Source of the DNA: Oligoflexales bacterium
Lineage (GTDB): Bacteria > Bdellovibrionota > Oligoflexia > Oligoflexales > Oligoflexaceae
Direction of reading: 5' to 3'
NCBI GenBank assembly: GCA_015232735.1
Contig: JADFZC010000026.1
Location: forward strand, 1-14,267
Length of the DNA stretch: 14,267 bases
How positions within the stretch are numbered: the first letter of the stretch is position 1; each line of letters begins with the position of its first letter. Positions 14,242 through 14,267 of the stretch are shown here, in pieces. The position numbers and the translations under genes were made by a program. The notes under the pieces are model-generated. The model searched no databases. It saw nothing but the letters and a program-made list of their open reading frames with translations, and was not told where the DNA came from.

Positions 14242-14254
14242 CGCGGTTATAGTG
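14228..14254 (+). terminator. Stem-loop spanning the pepN stop codon
   Basis: CACTAAACCGC (14228-14238) pairs with GCGGTTATAGTG (14243-14254) with one bulged base, placing the TAA stop in the 4-base loop. The 11-bp stem could act in termination or mRNA stability. The visible downstream sequence (TGGGATTCCTGCG) has no U-tract, so a classical intrinsic terminator is doubtful. Confidence 0.4.
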
Positions 14255-14267
14255 TGGGATTCCTGCG

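Overview
The window is about 14.3 kb of moderately AT-rich, gene-dense bacterial chromosome. It suggests a Gram-negative organism: there are a periplasmic solute-binding protein, a second secreted protein, and an E. coli-type aminopeptidase N. The combination of a CFI-box C-terminal domain, a class I methyltransferase with a YEAFPYP-type N-terminus and intergenic hairpin elements makes me think of the Desulfobacterota (former Deltaproteobacteria). That placement is an impression from family composition, not a demonstrated result.

Region 1 (1-3747, minus strand) reads as one compact operon: a small degenerate methyltransferase-like protein, an unusual NAD-dependent DNA ligase, an agmatinase/arginase-family ureohydrolase, and the N-terminal part of a COG2509-type FAD-dependent dehydrogenase running off the left edge. 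Intergenic gaps are about 20 bases. Region 2 (3748-4077) is a divergent intergenic region holding a hairpin-forming element and the likely promoter of a plus-strand pair: an orphan branched-chain-amino-acid-type periplasmic binding protein (4078-5226) and, 4 bases later, a class I methyltransferase (5231-6676).

Region 3 (6667-8303, minus strand) is a reduced ribosome-maturation operon, rpsP - rimM - trmD. The KH-domain gene that usually lies between rpsP and rimM is absent, and a 42-codon ORF fits that slot. rplS, the usual gene after trmD, is absent. TrmD itself is short at its C-terminus and overlaps the methyltransferase tail to tail. Together these suggest a rearrangement boundary at each end of the operon.

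Region 4 (8304-9043) is a 740-base non-coding stretch. It contains the most striking structure in the window: two tandem copies (about 150 bp each) of a three-hairpin element, plus a collapsed third remnant that ends in a perfect 24-bp tandem repeat. Base changes between the copies are often compensatory within the stems, so the fold appears to be maintained. Region 5 (9044-14241, plus strand) has a metallo-beta-lactamase-fold hydrolase, a secreted CFI-box protein of unknown function and a full-length PepN. No rRNA, tRNA, CRISPR array or transposase gene was found.

The best leads are the tandem three-hairpin element, the LigA homologue that lacks residues needed for adenylation in E. coli LigA, and the hairpin element with a tiny ORF at about 3780-3880.
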